The notes under the pieces: model-generated | The model's input: the letters and a program-made list of their open reading frames with translations, nothing else | Told to the model about the DNA's origin: nothing | The model's database searches: none | Part shown: positions 42,796-51,330 of the stretch, one piece after another | Layout of the letters: each line of letters begins with the position of its first letter | Numbering within the stretch: the stretch's first letter is position 1 | Made by a program: the position numbers and the translations under genes | Assembly: GCA_002839855.1 (NCBI GenBank) | Contig: PGYV01000007.1 | Location: 62,001-126,000, forward strand | Origin: Candidatus Goldiibacteriota bacterium HGW-Goldbacteria-1 | GTDB taxonomy: Bacteria; Oederibacteriota; PGYV01 | Length of the DNA stretch: 64,000 nucleotides | Direction of reading: 5' to 3'

Positions 42796-44787
42796 ATGAC
42801 AGATAAAAAACTTATTCACCTTACAGAACTTTCACTTAGGCTGCTGATTTTCTCCGCGGCTTTTATTGTGCCGCTTGCGTTTTACCTTAACGCCCATGAA
42901 AGCTTTGAAATGCCCAAGTCAGCCGCTTTCTTCTCTTTTACAGCCCTGGCAGCAGCCCTGCTTTTTATAAAGATGGCGCTTAAAAAAGAAAGCGTACTGT
43001 TTGTAACGCCGTTTTCTTTTCCCGCAGCCCTTTTAGCCGCCGCCTTTACCGCTTCGTTTATAAGCGGCACAATTTTTAACCCGAATGCCGTATTGCTTCA
43101 CTGGCAGTTTTTAAAACTGTGCCTTCTTATTATATTGTCCTATTTCCTTATTATTAATACTTTTTTTAAGCGGGACATTCCCCGCCTGCTTTACATTATA
43201 ATAGCTTCACATTTTATCGTATCAACTTACGGGGTAATGCAGTATTTTCACATGGATTTCATAAAGTGGGTTTCTTTCGGCGAAGGCCGCGTTTATTCCA
43301 CGCTTGGAAATCCGGACTACATGGCAGCGCAGTTTTCAATACTGATCCCGGTTTTAATCGCGGTTTTGCTTTCACCCATAAACAAACTTGCCAAATTTTT
43401 CAGCGGCTTATGTATTTTAATGATGTTCTTTCTGATTATTGTATCGCAGGGACGCGGCGCATGGCTTGGTTTTCTTGGCTCTCTGGCTTATCTGTTTATA
43501 ATGTTTGGAATATTTTACGGCAAAACGTATTTTGCGCGCCATAAAAAATTCTTTATGTCCATGGGCGCGTTTCTTGTACTGCTTATAATACTGTTTACAG
43601 TGCCTAACCCAATTAACCGCAACCCAATAACCGACAGGTTAAAACAGAGCTTTGATTTAACCGGCGATTCCGCGGCTGTAAGGCTTTTTTACTGGGAATC
43701 CGCCCTTCAGATGGCGGCAGCTAAACCTGTGTTCGGCGCGGGCATAGGCGGCTTTAGTCTGAACACCGCATATTATCAGCGCAGGGTTTATGACCGCTGG
43801 CTTAAAGCGGCGCCAAAGATGGCGGCCAAAGTGGAACCGCATGTGGAGCTTTACACCCATAATGATTTTCTTCAGACCCTTGCGGAAAACGGCTTTACGG
43901 GTTTTGGAATTTATTTGCTGCTTTTCTTTTCCGCTTTTTTCATTTCAATTAAACTTGCATTAAAGGAAGAAAATCTTTTTTATAAAAACCTTCTTATAGG
44001 AATAACAGCTTCTTTTACCGCGTTTTTAATAAACGGGCTTTTTAATTTCCCGTGGAGGGTTACGCCCACGCTTATTCTTTTATGGGCGCTGTTTGGCGTC
44101 TTTTCGCTTTACGAAAAACGCTCCGCCCTGCAGATAAAAAAGATTCCCGCTGTGCCTTTAGCGGTTATCCTTGGAATTTGCGCTTTTATTTTTTCTGTCA
44201 TTCAGGTCAGGGTATTTTATGCCAACGTGCTTGTTAAACAGGGTCAGGCACAGTTTGCCGCCGGAAACTACACACAGGCGCGCGACACTTTTGAAAAATC
44301 ACTGGCTTCTAATGCCCGCGGCACGGACAGCATAGAACTTGTTTTATACGCGGGCAACGCGTATAACGCGCTTACGGACACTGACACCGCAATAAAATAT
44401 TACAACCGCGGCCTTGCCATGTTCCCCCATTTTATAGAGTCACATTACAACGTGGCAAATGTCTATATGGCAAAAGGAATGAACGAACAGGCGCTTGAAG
44501 AATATGAAAAGACACTGGCGCTTAACCCAAAATTTACGGCAGCCATGAATAACATGGCAAATTTATATTTTAACAGCGGAGATTTTGAAAAAGCAAAAGA
44601 CATGTACAAACGTGCTTTGGACGTGACCCCGTCGCTTATAGAAGCACGGTACAACCTGGGTGCGTGTTATTACAGGATGAAAGATTATAAAAACGCGAAG
44701 AAGGAACTTGCTGAAGTTTTAAAGTACGACCCCAATTACCAGGCCGCAAAACAATGGGTGGAACAGTTGGGAAAGATGGGATATTAA
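42796..44787 (+). CDS. O-antigen ligase-like (Wzy_C) membrane protein with TPR tail
   Basis: A 663-residue inner-membrane protein. About 11 helices span residues 10-470. The Wzy_C signature lies around SQGRGAWLGFLGSLAY (about 213-228), and the large periplasmic loop has AKPVFGAGIGGFSLNTAYY and VELYTHNDFLQTLAENGFTG, typical of WaaL/Wzy ligases. The C-terminus (about 475-655) holds four or five TPR units (AGNYTQARDTFEKSL, GMNEQALEEYEKTLALNP, GDFEKAKDMYKRALDVTPS). It should join or polymerise surface glycans, with the TPRs recruiting partners. It is alone on the plus strand between divergent and convergent neighbours. Confidence 0.88.
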   Translation: MTDKKLIHLTELSLRLLIFSAAFIVPLAFYLNAHESFEMPKSAAFFSFTALAAALLFIKMALKKESVLFVTPFSFPAALLAAAFTASFISGTIFNPNAVLLHWQFLKLCLLIILSYFLIINTFFKRDIPRLLYIIIASHFIVSTYGVMQYFHMDFIKWVSFGEGRVYSTLGNPDYMAAQFSILIPVLIAVLLSPINKLAKFFSGLCILMMFFLIIVSQGRGAWLGFLGSLAYLFIMFGIFYGKTYFARHKKFFMSMGAFLVLLIILFTVPNPINRNPITDRLKQSFDLTGDSAAVRLFYWESALQMAAAKPVFGAGIGGFSLNTAYYQRRVYDRWLKAAPKMAAKVEPHVELYTHNDFLQTLAENGFTGFGIYLLLFFSAFFISIKLALKEENLFYKNLLIGITASFTAFLINGLFNFPWRVTPTLILLWALFGVFSLYEKRSALQIKKIPAVPLAVILGICAFIFSVIQVRVFYANVLVKQGQAQFAAGNYTQARDTFEKSLASNARGTDSIELVLYAGNAYNALTDTDTAIKYYNRGLAMFPHFIESHYNVANVYMAKGMNEQALEEYEKTLALNPKFTAAMNNMANLYFNSGDFEKAKDMYKRALDVTPSLIEARYNLGACYYRMKDYKNAKKELAEVLKYDPNYQAAKQWVEQLGKMGY

Positions 44788-44791
44788 GAGC

Positions 44792-45033
44792 AGAGGCTTG
44801 GACGGTTGGATGCTTAGAGGCTTGGCAAAGACAAGTATAAAAACCAGACCAACACAGCACGGGCTGAATACCCGCATCTATCCCGCCTGATGGATTCAAG
44901 TTTGTCTGCATTAAATACTACTAATTTGCTGTTCGAAATTTTTGATTTTGTTTCGGTAGGCGCGCCTTTTAAGGCGCGGCAGTTGTCTTTATAGTTGTTT
45001 CTTCAAGCATCCAAGCCTCTAATCTAAGCTTCC
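44792..45033. repeat. Family A word repeats in inverted arrangement between convergent genes
   Basis: Left arm 44792-44825 (AGAGGCTTGG, ACGGTTGGATGCTTAGAGGCTTGG) and right arm 45004-45033 (AAGCATCCAAGCCTC, TAATCTAAGC) are partly reverse complements. They start 4 bp after the stop of the plus-strand gene and end 8 bp before the stop of the minus-strand GT51 gene. The centre carries a GTAG-headed palindrome. Confidence 0.7.
44955..44982 (+). repeat. GTAG-headed REP-like palindrome, copy 6
   Basis: GGTAGGCGCGCC, TTTTAA centre, GGCGCGGCAG on the plus strand; ends match the copies at 13141 and 15144, which lie in the opposite orientation. Confidence 0.75.
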
Positions 45034-45040
45034 TTAGAGT

Positions 45041-45757
45041 TTATGCCCCGCTCTCTTTTATGTATCCCCTTAATTTCATCCTTGCAATTATCCTTGCAAC
45101 GCGCCTTTTCTGGAATTCTTCTTTCTGCTTTGTTAAAAGTTCTTTTCCCCTTGCCTTCGGCCGGGGGATAACAACGGCAAGCATGGCCGCTTCTTTGGGC
45201 GTAAGTTCATGCGGAGATTTGTTAAAGTATACTTTTGAAGCCTGTTTAATACCGTAAATTCCCTTTCCAAATTCCGCGATATTTATATAGTAATCAAGTA
45301 TCTGCCTTTTTGTAAGTTTATTTTCAACGCGAAGGGCGGTTATTGCCTCTATTATCTTTCTTTTAACTGTTTTTTCTTTGGTCAAATACGCGTTTTTAAC
45401 AAGCTGCTGGGTTATTGTGCTGCCGCCGTACTTCAATTTAAGATGAAGTATGTCATATCTTGCGGCCCTTAAAGTTTCATCTATATTAACCCCTTTATGC
45501 CTGAAAAAACTTCCGTCTTCCGCGGCAATTATCGCGCCTGTGACGTATTTGGGAAGTTCAGCGGAGCGGACAAAATCTTTTGAATACGGAGAAACAGAAC
45601 GTTTGATATAGGTTTTCCCGTTGTATGCCTTTATGGTTACTCTTGTTTTTATTTTGCTTATATCCGGAAGTATCGCGTTCATGACAGTAAAAAAACCGAT
45701 AATATAAGCAAACGCGCATTGAACTATAATAATTGCTCTTAACCGCAAAAGTGTCAC
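45041..45757 (-). CDS. mtgA: Monofunctional peptidoglycan glycosyltransferase (GT51)
   Basis: Polymerises lipid II into glycan strands at the inner membrane. An N-terminal membrane helix (IIIVQCAFAYIIGFFTVM) is followed by the GT51 domain: EDGSFFRHKGVN (first catalytic Glu and H-x-G), GGSTITQQLVKNAYL, KRKIIEAITALRVE and the second Glu in KRQILDYYINIAEFGKGIYGI. There is no transpeptidase domain, so it is monofunctional. I prefer GTG at 45757, with GAAGGA upstream; the frame extends to GTG 45808 without a ribosome site. A strong promoter lies at 45884-45912. Confidence 0.93.
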   Translation of the reverse strand: MTLLRLRAIIIVQCAFAYIIGFFTVMNAILPDISKIKTRVTIKAYNGKTYIKRSVSPYSKDFVRSAELPKYVTGAIIAAEDGSFFRHKGVNIDETLRAARYDILHLKLKYGGSTITQQLVKNAYLTKEKTVKRKIIEAITALRVENKLTKRQILDYYINIAEFGKGIYGIKQASKVYFNKSPHELTPKEAAMLAVVIPRPKARGKELLTKQKEEFQKRRVARIIARMKLRGYIKESGA

Positions 45758-45883
45758 TTGAAATCCTTCGGGCGTTTCAGGAAAGTCTGTTGGGCTTTCT
45801 TGGCGCACATTTTAGTCTGTTATCTTCCGTCTCCGTTATGCGGATGAATCGTATTAACAAGGTTTTCTACTATAATCTACTAT

Positions 45884-45912
45884 ATTATACTGCATAAAAT
45901 AACCCCGGTCAA
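45884..45912 (-). promoter_or_regulatory. Strong sigma70-type promoter of the GT51 gene
   Basis: On minus: TTGACC, 17-nt spacer, TATAAT. The predicted leader to GTG 45757 is about 120 nt. Confidence 0.75.
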
Positions 45913-46287
45913 GAGTATGATCATTGCGGATGTATTTTATTATGAAAAAGTGCTTTTTTTAGAGACAAAAATTACGCCCCGAATCATATTGCCGTAACTT
46001 TGCTTTAATTAAATATCAACTAATCCCCTGCAATCTTCTACTATAAGATATGCTTTTCCTCATAATTTGATAATGATTAATTAGGTTTTTTTATAGTATC
46101 CTCTGCTTTTCTACTGTGTTAAAGCGTGACTTTCAAATCACTGGAATAACTATAATTATTATTTTGTAAAAATATCGATAATCATGGGTTAATGGCGATA
46201 TTTCGTTGAAGCGTTCACCGTAAAAACACAATATAAAACAGCGAGTAAAAATCGAATATTGGATTAATACTTTATAAAAACTAAGAA
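45913..46287. other. Noncoding AT-rich gap at the island border
   Basis: No convincing frame or RNA gene. An 8-bp inverted repeat AAATATCG/CGATATTT (46170-46177, 46196-46203) lies about 85 bp past the stop of the PIN gene and may be a weak terminator. Base composition changes here from the mixed composition of the backbone to that of the AT-rich island. Confidence 0.5.
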
Positions 46288-48294
46288 TTATTTGGAGGCT
46301 AAATCAATTAGTTCTTTTGTTGTCTTCCTGCTAATAAGAAAACTGATTCCAATAGCAATAATTACAGGGAATCCTATAATACAAGCATTTATCCAATTTA
46401 GGCTCAATAATCTTTCTACATTTGTATTTCCGGTTCCAATTTTCGTTCCAACAATAACATCTAAAATAAATCCAATAATTACAGAAATTAAAATGAGGGA
46501 AACAATTATAATATCTTTTTTTGAATTCTTTTTTACCATGTTATCAATATCGTTTTTGAATTCACTCTTTAAGTCATTGACTTTTTTATCAAATCTTCTT
46601 TCCTGTTCTTGTTCTCTGTTGTGAAAACTCTGTTCTTGTTCTGAATACTTACGCTCAAACATTTGTTTAACTTCATTCAATTCTTTTTTTTGTTGAGCTT
46701 CATTTGTCTCCTGCTTTTTTTTCAAATTTTCAACCATTACAGAAAGGTTTTTGCTGTTAATCTCATCAACATTTTTAGTTATAGAGGCATTTATCAATAA
46801 ATTTCTTGTTTCTTGATCATAAATAAGTTCGGTCATATGTTCTTCTGTAATTGTTCCCGAATTTTTTTCCTGTACTAATAATTCAACAAAGTATTCCCAT
46901 ACACCCTCGTCAATTAATAATGAGTTTTTAAATATAGATAAAATTGCTTCTAGGTCGATTGTCTTTGGTATTTTTAACCATAAAAGATTTGTAAAAACCT
47001 TATCAAACATCACTTCTGCTATCGTTAAATTTACAAAGTGCTTATGAATGTCGTTATCGAATTTAAACAAAGTAAAATCCGATGTCAAAAATATATATTT
47101 TGCTTGTTCAAAATTACGTACATTTCCTTTTCTTTTTTTCTTAATTAATTCAATTACTGCTAAATCGTGTTTAACCGAATTCGGTGTTACATCTTTTATT
47201 TCATCCTCATCCAGCGATTTATTTAGATTTCTTTTTTCTTTCCTTTTCTTTAATTCCGCATAGTCGTTTTTATTATAATCTTGAAATTTTTCAATGTCCG
47301 TTATTCCTGTATTTTCTATTGTTATTCCTAATTTTCTTATCTCATCATCTATATGGATTACAAATTCTCTAACTCTCATTGATGACCAACCCTTGTTTTT
47401 TAATGCAGAATAAATAGAATAAATATCAATCCCAGTAATGTAGTTAAATTCTTTGTAGTCATATCCATGAAGGACGTTAACACATTCCGTTATCGTAAAA
47501 TCAAATACTTTTATTTCAACATCTTTTATGTCCTTTATCATTTTAAATAACTCAAGTGCAGGTTTTGTATAAGAATCATGATGCAAATTTAATATGCTAA
47601 ACATAATATTGCTGTCTAAATATACGGTTATTTTTTCAAACTTTCTTCCCAGTTCATTCATCTCTGCTGCGTTCAACGAAACGGATAAAATACTGCCTCT
47701 AATCAGACTGGACAATACCTCATATTGTTCAGGTTCATTTACATAGATTCGCTCAAGTATGTTTATCAGCACTTCAGTTTCCTTAACATCAATTTTTTCA
47801 TTTCGTTCTTGTATTGATGTTTGATGCTGCGTTTTATTCATTTTAATAAAATATTTTTTCATCACTTCCACTTGTTTACTTAATATTCTTACAAGTATTT
47901 TTTCTATTTCGTTCTTACTTCTTTCAAGGCCAAACTTTTTAAATTCAATCATTAAATAATCAAATAATTGATTTATTTTCCTGATTTCTTCATCTGCTGT
48001 AGAAAATTTCTTAGCGTATTCTTTCCCGCTTTCTGTCAAGAAATATTCTTTAAATTTACTGCACCCGATCAAATTTAATTTTTTTAATCTGTTCAGAAGA
48101 GTATGTAAAGAATTTATAGGAACATCGAGACAGAATGACTCTTTTAGCTTATCTGTCATTTCATCAAATAGCATTGTATTATCCTTTTTGTTATCTATTA
48201 CATAAACGACAAATGGGAGAAAGCTATCAATTAGACTTTTTTCCCGCTCATAAAATGTTTTAATTAGAAGATACGATGATAAGTTGTTTAGCAT
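46288..48294 (-). CDS. Membrane-anchored winged-helix/PIN-like nuclease candidate
   Basis: A 668-residue protein that I do not recognise as a named family. Seen: an N-terminal winged-helix-like part (about 30-95, NSLHTLLNRLKKLNLI ... KEYFLTESGKEYAKKF); a helical part; a PIN-like domain from 220 to 430 with acidic residues at the usual places, D227 (VYLDSN), E270 (TITEC), D377 (VKHDLAV) and D406 (FLTSDFTLF); a long coiled coil (about 505-590); and two membrane helices (about 594-617 and 634-655). I infer an RNA- or DNA-cleaving enzyme tethered to the membrane. Codon use is far more AT-rich than in its neighbours, suggesting transfer. A GGGAGG ribosome site precedes ATG. It is divergent from the HEPN-like gene. 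Confidence 0.7.
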   Translation of the reverse strand: MLNNLSSYLLIKTFYEREKSLIDSFLPFVVYVIDNKKDNTMLFDEMTDKLKESFCLDVPINSLHTLLNRLKKLNLIGCSKFKEYFLTESGKEYAKKFSTADEEIRKINQLFDYLMIEFKKFGLERSKNEIEKILVRILSKQVEVMKKYFIKMNKTQHQTSIQERNEKIDVKETEVLINILERIYVNEPEQYEVLSSLIRGSILSVSLNAAEMNELGRKFEKITVYLDSNIMFSILNLHHDSYTKPALELFKMIKDIKDVEIKVFDFTITECVNVLHGYDYKEFNYITGIDIYSIYSALKNKGWSSMRVREFVIHIDDEIRKLGITIENTGITDIEKFQDYNKNDYAELKKRKEKRNLNKSLDEDEIKDVTPNSVKHDLAVIELIKKKRKGNVRNFEQAKYIFLTSDFTLFKFDNDIHKHFVNLTIAEVMFDKVFTNLLWLKIPKTIDLEAILSIFKNSLLIDEGVWEYFVELLVQEKNSGTITEEHMTELIYDQETRNLLINASITKNVDEINSKNLSVMVENLKKKQETNEAQQKKELNEVKQMFERKYSEQEQSFHNREQEQERRFDKKVNDLKSEFKNDIDNMVKKNSKKDIIIVSLILISVIIGFILDVIVGTKIGTGNTNVERLLSLNWINACIIGFPVIIAIGISFLISRKTTKELIDLASK

Positions 48295-48348
48295 GTTCGC
48301 CTCCCGTCCTTACTCCCATTTTTAATATTAACCATTTTTATATATTTC

Positions 48349-48376
48349 AGTATACTTTAAATATATCGTTTTACAA
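48349..48376 (-). promoter_or_regulatory. Candidate promoter of the PIN-like gene
   Basis: On minus: TTGTAA, 16-nt spacer, TATACT, about 55 bp before the start codon. AT-richness makes chance matches likely. Confidence 0.4.
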
Positions 48377-48626
48377 TTATTATTTTATTAAATATTAGAA
48401 TACGTAGTAGTTTTGGTATTTTTAGATCCCGAGTTTCTCAATTATTTATATAACTTTCTAGAATTGTACTAATTTTTTTTGTAAAAAATCTATATCTTTC
48501 TCTCTATTAACAATATTCCGTAACTCCGATATCTGATCAACTAAATTTTCTATTTGTTTACGGCAGCCCTAGGTGATAATCCCCGGCACGAAAAATAAGA
48601 GACATCCTATCTCTAATGGATAATCA

Positions 48627-48654
48627 TTGACTGCTTGATATAGCAGAGTATAAT
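48627..48654 (+). promoter_or_regulatory. Promoter of the HEPN/DUF5677 gene pair
   Basis: TTGACT, 16-nt spacer, TATAAT; predicted start near 48661, then a 50-nt leader with TTGAGG before ATG 48712. Confidence 0.65.
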
Positions 48655-48711
48655 CAAATAAGATACGTGTCCCAGTTGAGAAAAGGTTATAAATAATTTT
48701 TTTGAGGAAAA

Positions 48712-49641
48712 ATGAAATACGGTATAATTTGCGAGACTAAATGCACAATTCCATTGCACAGAGAAGAAATATTTATCGTTAATGGAATAACTATTTCCTT
48801 AATTCCAAAAAATGGTTTTTTAAATGAAGTGTCAACAAGCGTTTCAATCCCAATGACTGATAATAACTATACATATATCAAAAAAGCAACTAATAATATG
48901 AACGAATTAATTGTAAATAGAGACGAAGTCTATTATAAGAAGTTTATTGATATAATGATACATTTAGAAAATTTTTTAGGGCTTCATTATGAATTGGAAA
49001 AAATAACTTGGGAAAACAGGAAAGAATTCTGGACTCCCGAAAATGAAATCGAGAGAAAAAGTAACATGGTGTTTTCGCATTCGATAAATGGCAAATATCC
49101 CATTAGACATGAAAAAATTAATATGCAATTACTCCTGCAAATGCTGAAAGAGAATGCCGCACTTAATAAATTAAAAGTGCCGCTATCTTTCTATAGAGAA
49201 GGAGAAAATTATTTCAAGAAATTCAGATATATCGATTCTTTCAAATATTTATTTTTAGCAATGGAAAGCATTTATGCCAACGGTCATTCGAAGTCAAAAA
49301 AAATGATAAGTGAATTTAAAAAATCTGGAAATCTTTTACAGGGGTTCAGAGTTTCAATTTCACAAATTGATAATAAACATAAAAGTAGTTGTATGGGGTT
49401 AGGGGTTGAGTTTGGAATTGTCGATTGGGAAAACGAAATTATTGAATTTGTCGTAAGAATCAGAGGGTTTCTAAGTCATCACAATATAAAAAGTAATAAA
49501 TACGGAAATCCGTTCGAACACGAAAAGTATTGTTCAATAACACTTGTTCTAATGACAGCGCTGAACATAGCGCTGACAGGAGAACTTATACTCTTATCGA
49601 AGGTTAATATTGTAGAGTATTTACTTAATAAACAGGAATAA
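48712..49641 (+). CDS. HEPN-like protein (Apea-type) with Rx4H motif
   Basis: A 309-residue protein. The N-terminal half (1-about 155) is of unknown fold. The C-terminal half is helical: FLAMESIYANGHSKSKKMISEF (about 181-202), then VVRIRGFLSHHNIK, where R251-G-F-L-S-H256 fits the HEPN R-x4-H catalytic motif, followed by a final long helix. This resembles Apea-like HEPN proteins, many of which are RNases in defence or toxin systems. AT-rich codon use matches its island neighbours. The second gene starts 34 bp downstream. The family assignment is inference from the motif and helix pattern. Confidence 0.6.
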   Translation: MKYGIICETKCTIPLHREEIFIVNGITISLIPKNGFLNEVSTSVSIPMTDNNYTYIKKATNNMNELIVNRDEVYYKKFIDIMIHLENFLGLHYELEKITWENRKEFWTPENEIERKSNMVFSHSINGKYPIRHEKINMQLLLQMLKENAALNKLKVPLSFYREGENYFKKFRYIDSFKYLFLAMESIYANGHSKSKKMISEFKKSGNLLQGFRVSISQIDNKHKSSCMGLGVEFGIVDWENEIIEFVVRIRGFLSHHNIKSNKYGNPFEHEKYCSITLVLMTALNIALTGELILLSKVNIVEYLLNKQE

Positions 49642-49675
49642 CAAAAAAAGATACCCTAAACTTAAGGAAGAACTA

Positions 49676-50497
49676 ATGGATGCTAAAGAAGAGCAAATTT
49701 TACAAGAAGATATAAAAGAAATTTCTTCTATTATTTCTTTTCAAAAGAGACTGTTTTATCCAATAACTATTCCTTCTGATTCGGAAGAAAACCAAATACG
49801 TAATAATATTCTATATTCATTACACGAATTGAATTTGAAATCGTTTGAAACTATCCAATATCTAATATCAACTTACAAAGTATCGGATATTTTTGCATTG
49901 AGTAGACAAATATTTGAAACAACTATAAATATGGGGTTGCTTGCGAAACCGATTATACCTGATGATTTAGAAAAATTTTGTGAGTACGATTTTTTTCAAA
50001 TTAATAAGGGAAACACACACATAAAGGAAATGAAATTAGATAAATATATCAAAATAGAAGAAAGTAGAGTTTCAGAAATCAGCGAAAAAGTTAAGCAAAT
50101 TAAACAAAAAAGAAATTATAAAAATAATCCACAATCGTGGACGAATACCGACTTATTAAGTAGAACTAAACTTATCGATGAAAATTATTTAAATTATATA
50201 CCCGAACAAAATAAACATTTTTACGAATTACTATATTGTCAATTATATAGAGCATCCTCGCAAGTTTTACATGCTACCCCTGCTGGTTTTTTAAAAATGT
50301 ATGAATTCAATCCCGAATTAAAAAAAAATAGTGTAACACATTATAAACTCAAATTAGTTGATGGCATAATGATGAAAGCGGCAGAATATACAATCATTTC
50401 ATTTTTAAGTTCTATAAGATTTTTTGGAATATATCTCAACAAAACCGAAGCAGAAGAATATTTCAAAGAAAAAATACTAGAACATTATAATCTTTGA
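49676..50497 (+). CDS. DUF5677-like helical protein
   Basis: A 273-residue, mostly helical protein. KVSDIFALSRQIFETTINMGLLA (about 68-90) and the later YRASSQVLHATPAG (about 191-204) match the two conserved blocks of DUF5677-type proteins (a Ser/Arg-x3-E helix and a Y-R-x-x-S-x-x-V-H helix). DUF5677 proteins are frequent in defence islands, but their biochemical role is not settled. It probably shares a transcript with the HEPN-like gene 34 bp upstream (leader CTTAAGGAAGAACTA before ATG). It has the same AT-rich codon use. Confidence 0.6.
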   Translation: MDAKEEQILQEDIKEISSIISFQKRLFYPITIPSDSEENQIRNNILYSLHELNLKSFETIQYLISTYKVSDIFALSRQIFETTINMGLLAKPIIPDDLEKFCEYDFFQINKGNTHIKEMKLDKYIKIEESRVSEISEKVKQIKQKRNYKNNPQSWTNTDLLSRTKLIDENYLNYIPEQNKHFYELLYCQLYRASSQVLHATPAGFLKMYEFNPELKKNSVTHYKLKLVDGIMMKAAEYTIISFLSSIRFFGIYLNKTEAEEYFKEKILEHYNL

Positions 50498-50693
50498 AAA
50501 GAAGGTAAATCAAATAATTAAAACAGCGAAATTGTTATAGTAATTTGTTTTAAAACAAACAATAATTAACAAAGAAATACAGCGGCGATTAAAACCCATA
50601 GGCGCATCAAAAGCCCGCCTCTTTCATCTGCTCGTCTACAAACACTGGCATAAAATCACAATCAATAACTTTTATATTAATTTTTCTTTTACT

Positions 50694-50966
50694 CTACGCG
50701 CGTTTGGTCCCTATAATCCATCTTCCATATAAAAATGCAGCCAGGGGAAATACTATGATGATAAGTTTGTTCATGGCAAAAGCACCGGAAAATTTAAGGT
50801 GGATTAAAAGCCAAGCTGCGCGTGTTATGCCGCAGCCCGGGCATTCAAATCCAAAAAGGTTTTTATACAGGCAGAAGCTTTTTCCGTTAAATATAATATC
50901 ATACGGAAAAAAATATAAACCGCAAAGCAGTGCTGCTGTAATAACTATTTTTAAAGGTACTTTCAC
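50694..50966 (-). CDS. DUF2752 membrane protein
   Basis: A 90-residue protein with two membrane helices and the DUF2752 signature CPGCGITRAAWLL (C-x-x-C-G-x-T-R), about residues 41-53, between them. Function unknown; possibly metal or thiol chemistry. The start is GTG at 50966, with no ribosome site of its own. It lies 6 bp after the TM2-domain gene, so coupling is likely. Confidence 0.85.
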   Translation of the reverse strand: MKVPLKIVITAALLCGLYFFPYDIIFNGKSFCLYKNLFGFECPGCGITRAAWLLIHLKFSGAFAMNKLIIIVFPLAAFLYGRWIIGTKRA

Positions 50967-50972
50967 AGCTGT

Positions 50973-51314
50973 TTACTTGCTTGTAATTACATTGCCGCTT
51001 TTATCGGTAAACTTCTGCGTAAGTATCAGGATAAGGTCAATGATAACCCATATTCCGCATCCGCCGCCTGTTAACAGCATCAGTATTCCTGTTCCCACTT
51101 TGCCCACATAGAACCTGTGAGCGCCAAGAAACCCCAAAAAAATACACAGAAGAAGGGACACAAGCCATTTTTCTGAAATATCAGGTACTGAACCCGAAAC
51201 TGCAGGCTGCCTTACGCCGCAATGCGGGCATATTTCCGCGGCGGCTTTAATTATTTCCCCGCAGCTGGAACAGTACTTTTCATCAATGCCTTTATTTTGT
51301 TTTTTTGTTGTCAT
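50973..51314 (-). CDS. Zinc-ribbon TM2-domain protein
   Basis: A 113-residue membrane protein. An N-terminal zinc ribbon, CSSCGEI-x8-CPHCG (about 15-34), is followed by a TM2 domain: helix one (WLVSLLLCIFLGFLGAHRFYVGK, with the typical G-x-H-R-F-Y), a glycine-rich turn and helix two (GIWVIIDLILIL). TM2 proteins are widespread; the role is unknown. ATG with GGGAGGGTTTAA. It is paired with the DUF2752 gene. Confidence 0.92.
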   Translation of the reverse strand: MTTKKQNKGIDEKYCSSCGEIIKAAAEICPHCGVRQPAVSGSVPDISEKWLVSLLLCIFLGFLGAHRFYVGKVGTGILMLLTGGGCGIWVIIDLILILTQKFTDKSGNVITSK

Positions 51315-51330
51315 TTAAACCCTCCCGTTT

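Larger units (their letters stand above)
48295..48711. other. Divergent promoter region of the AT-rich island
   Basis: A 417-bp gap between the divergent PIN-like and HEPN-like genes. It has a candidate promoter for each side (48349-48376 minus, 48627-48654 plus). The rest is AT-rich with no frame; a short GC-richer patch near 48560-48595 (GGCAGCCCTAGGTGATAATC) has no recognised role. Confidence 0.5.

Noticed and set aside
50520-50570. The palindrome TTTGTTTTAAAACAAA after the DUF5677-like gene as a terminator
   Set aside because: The stem is all weak pairs bar two and has no loop or T-tract; it may only reflect AT-richness.
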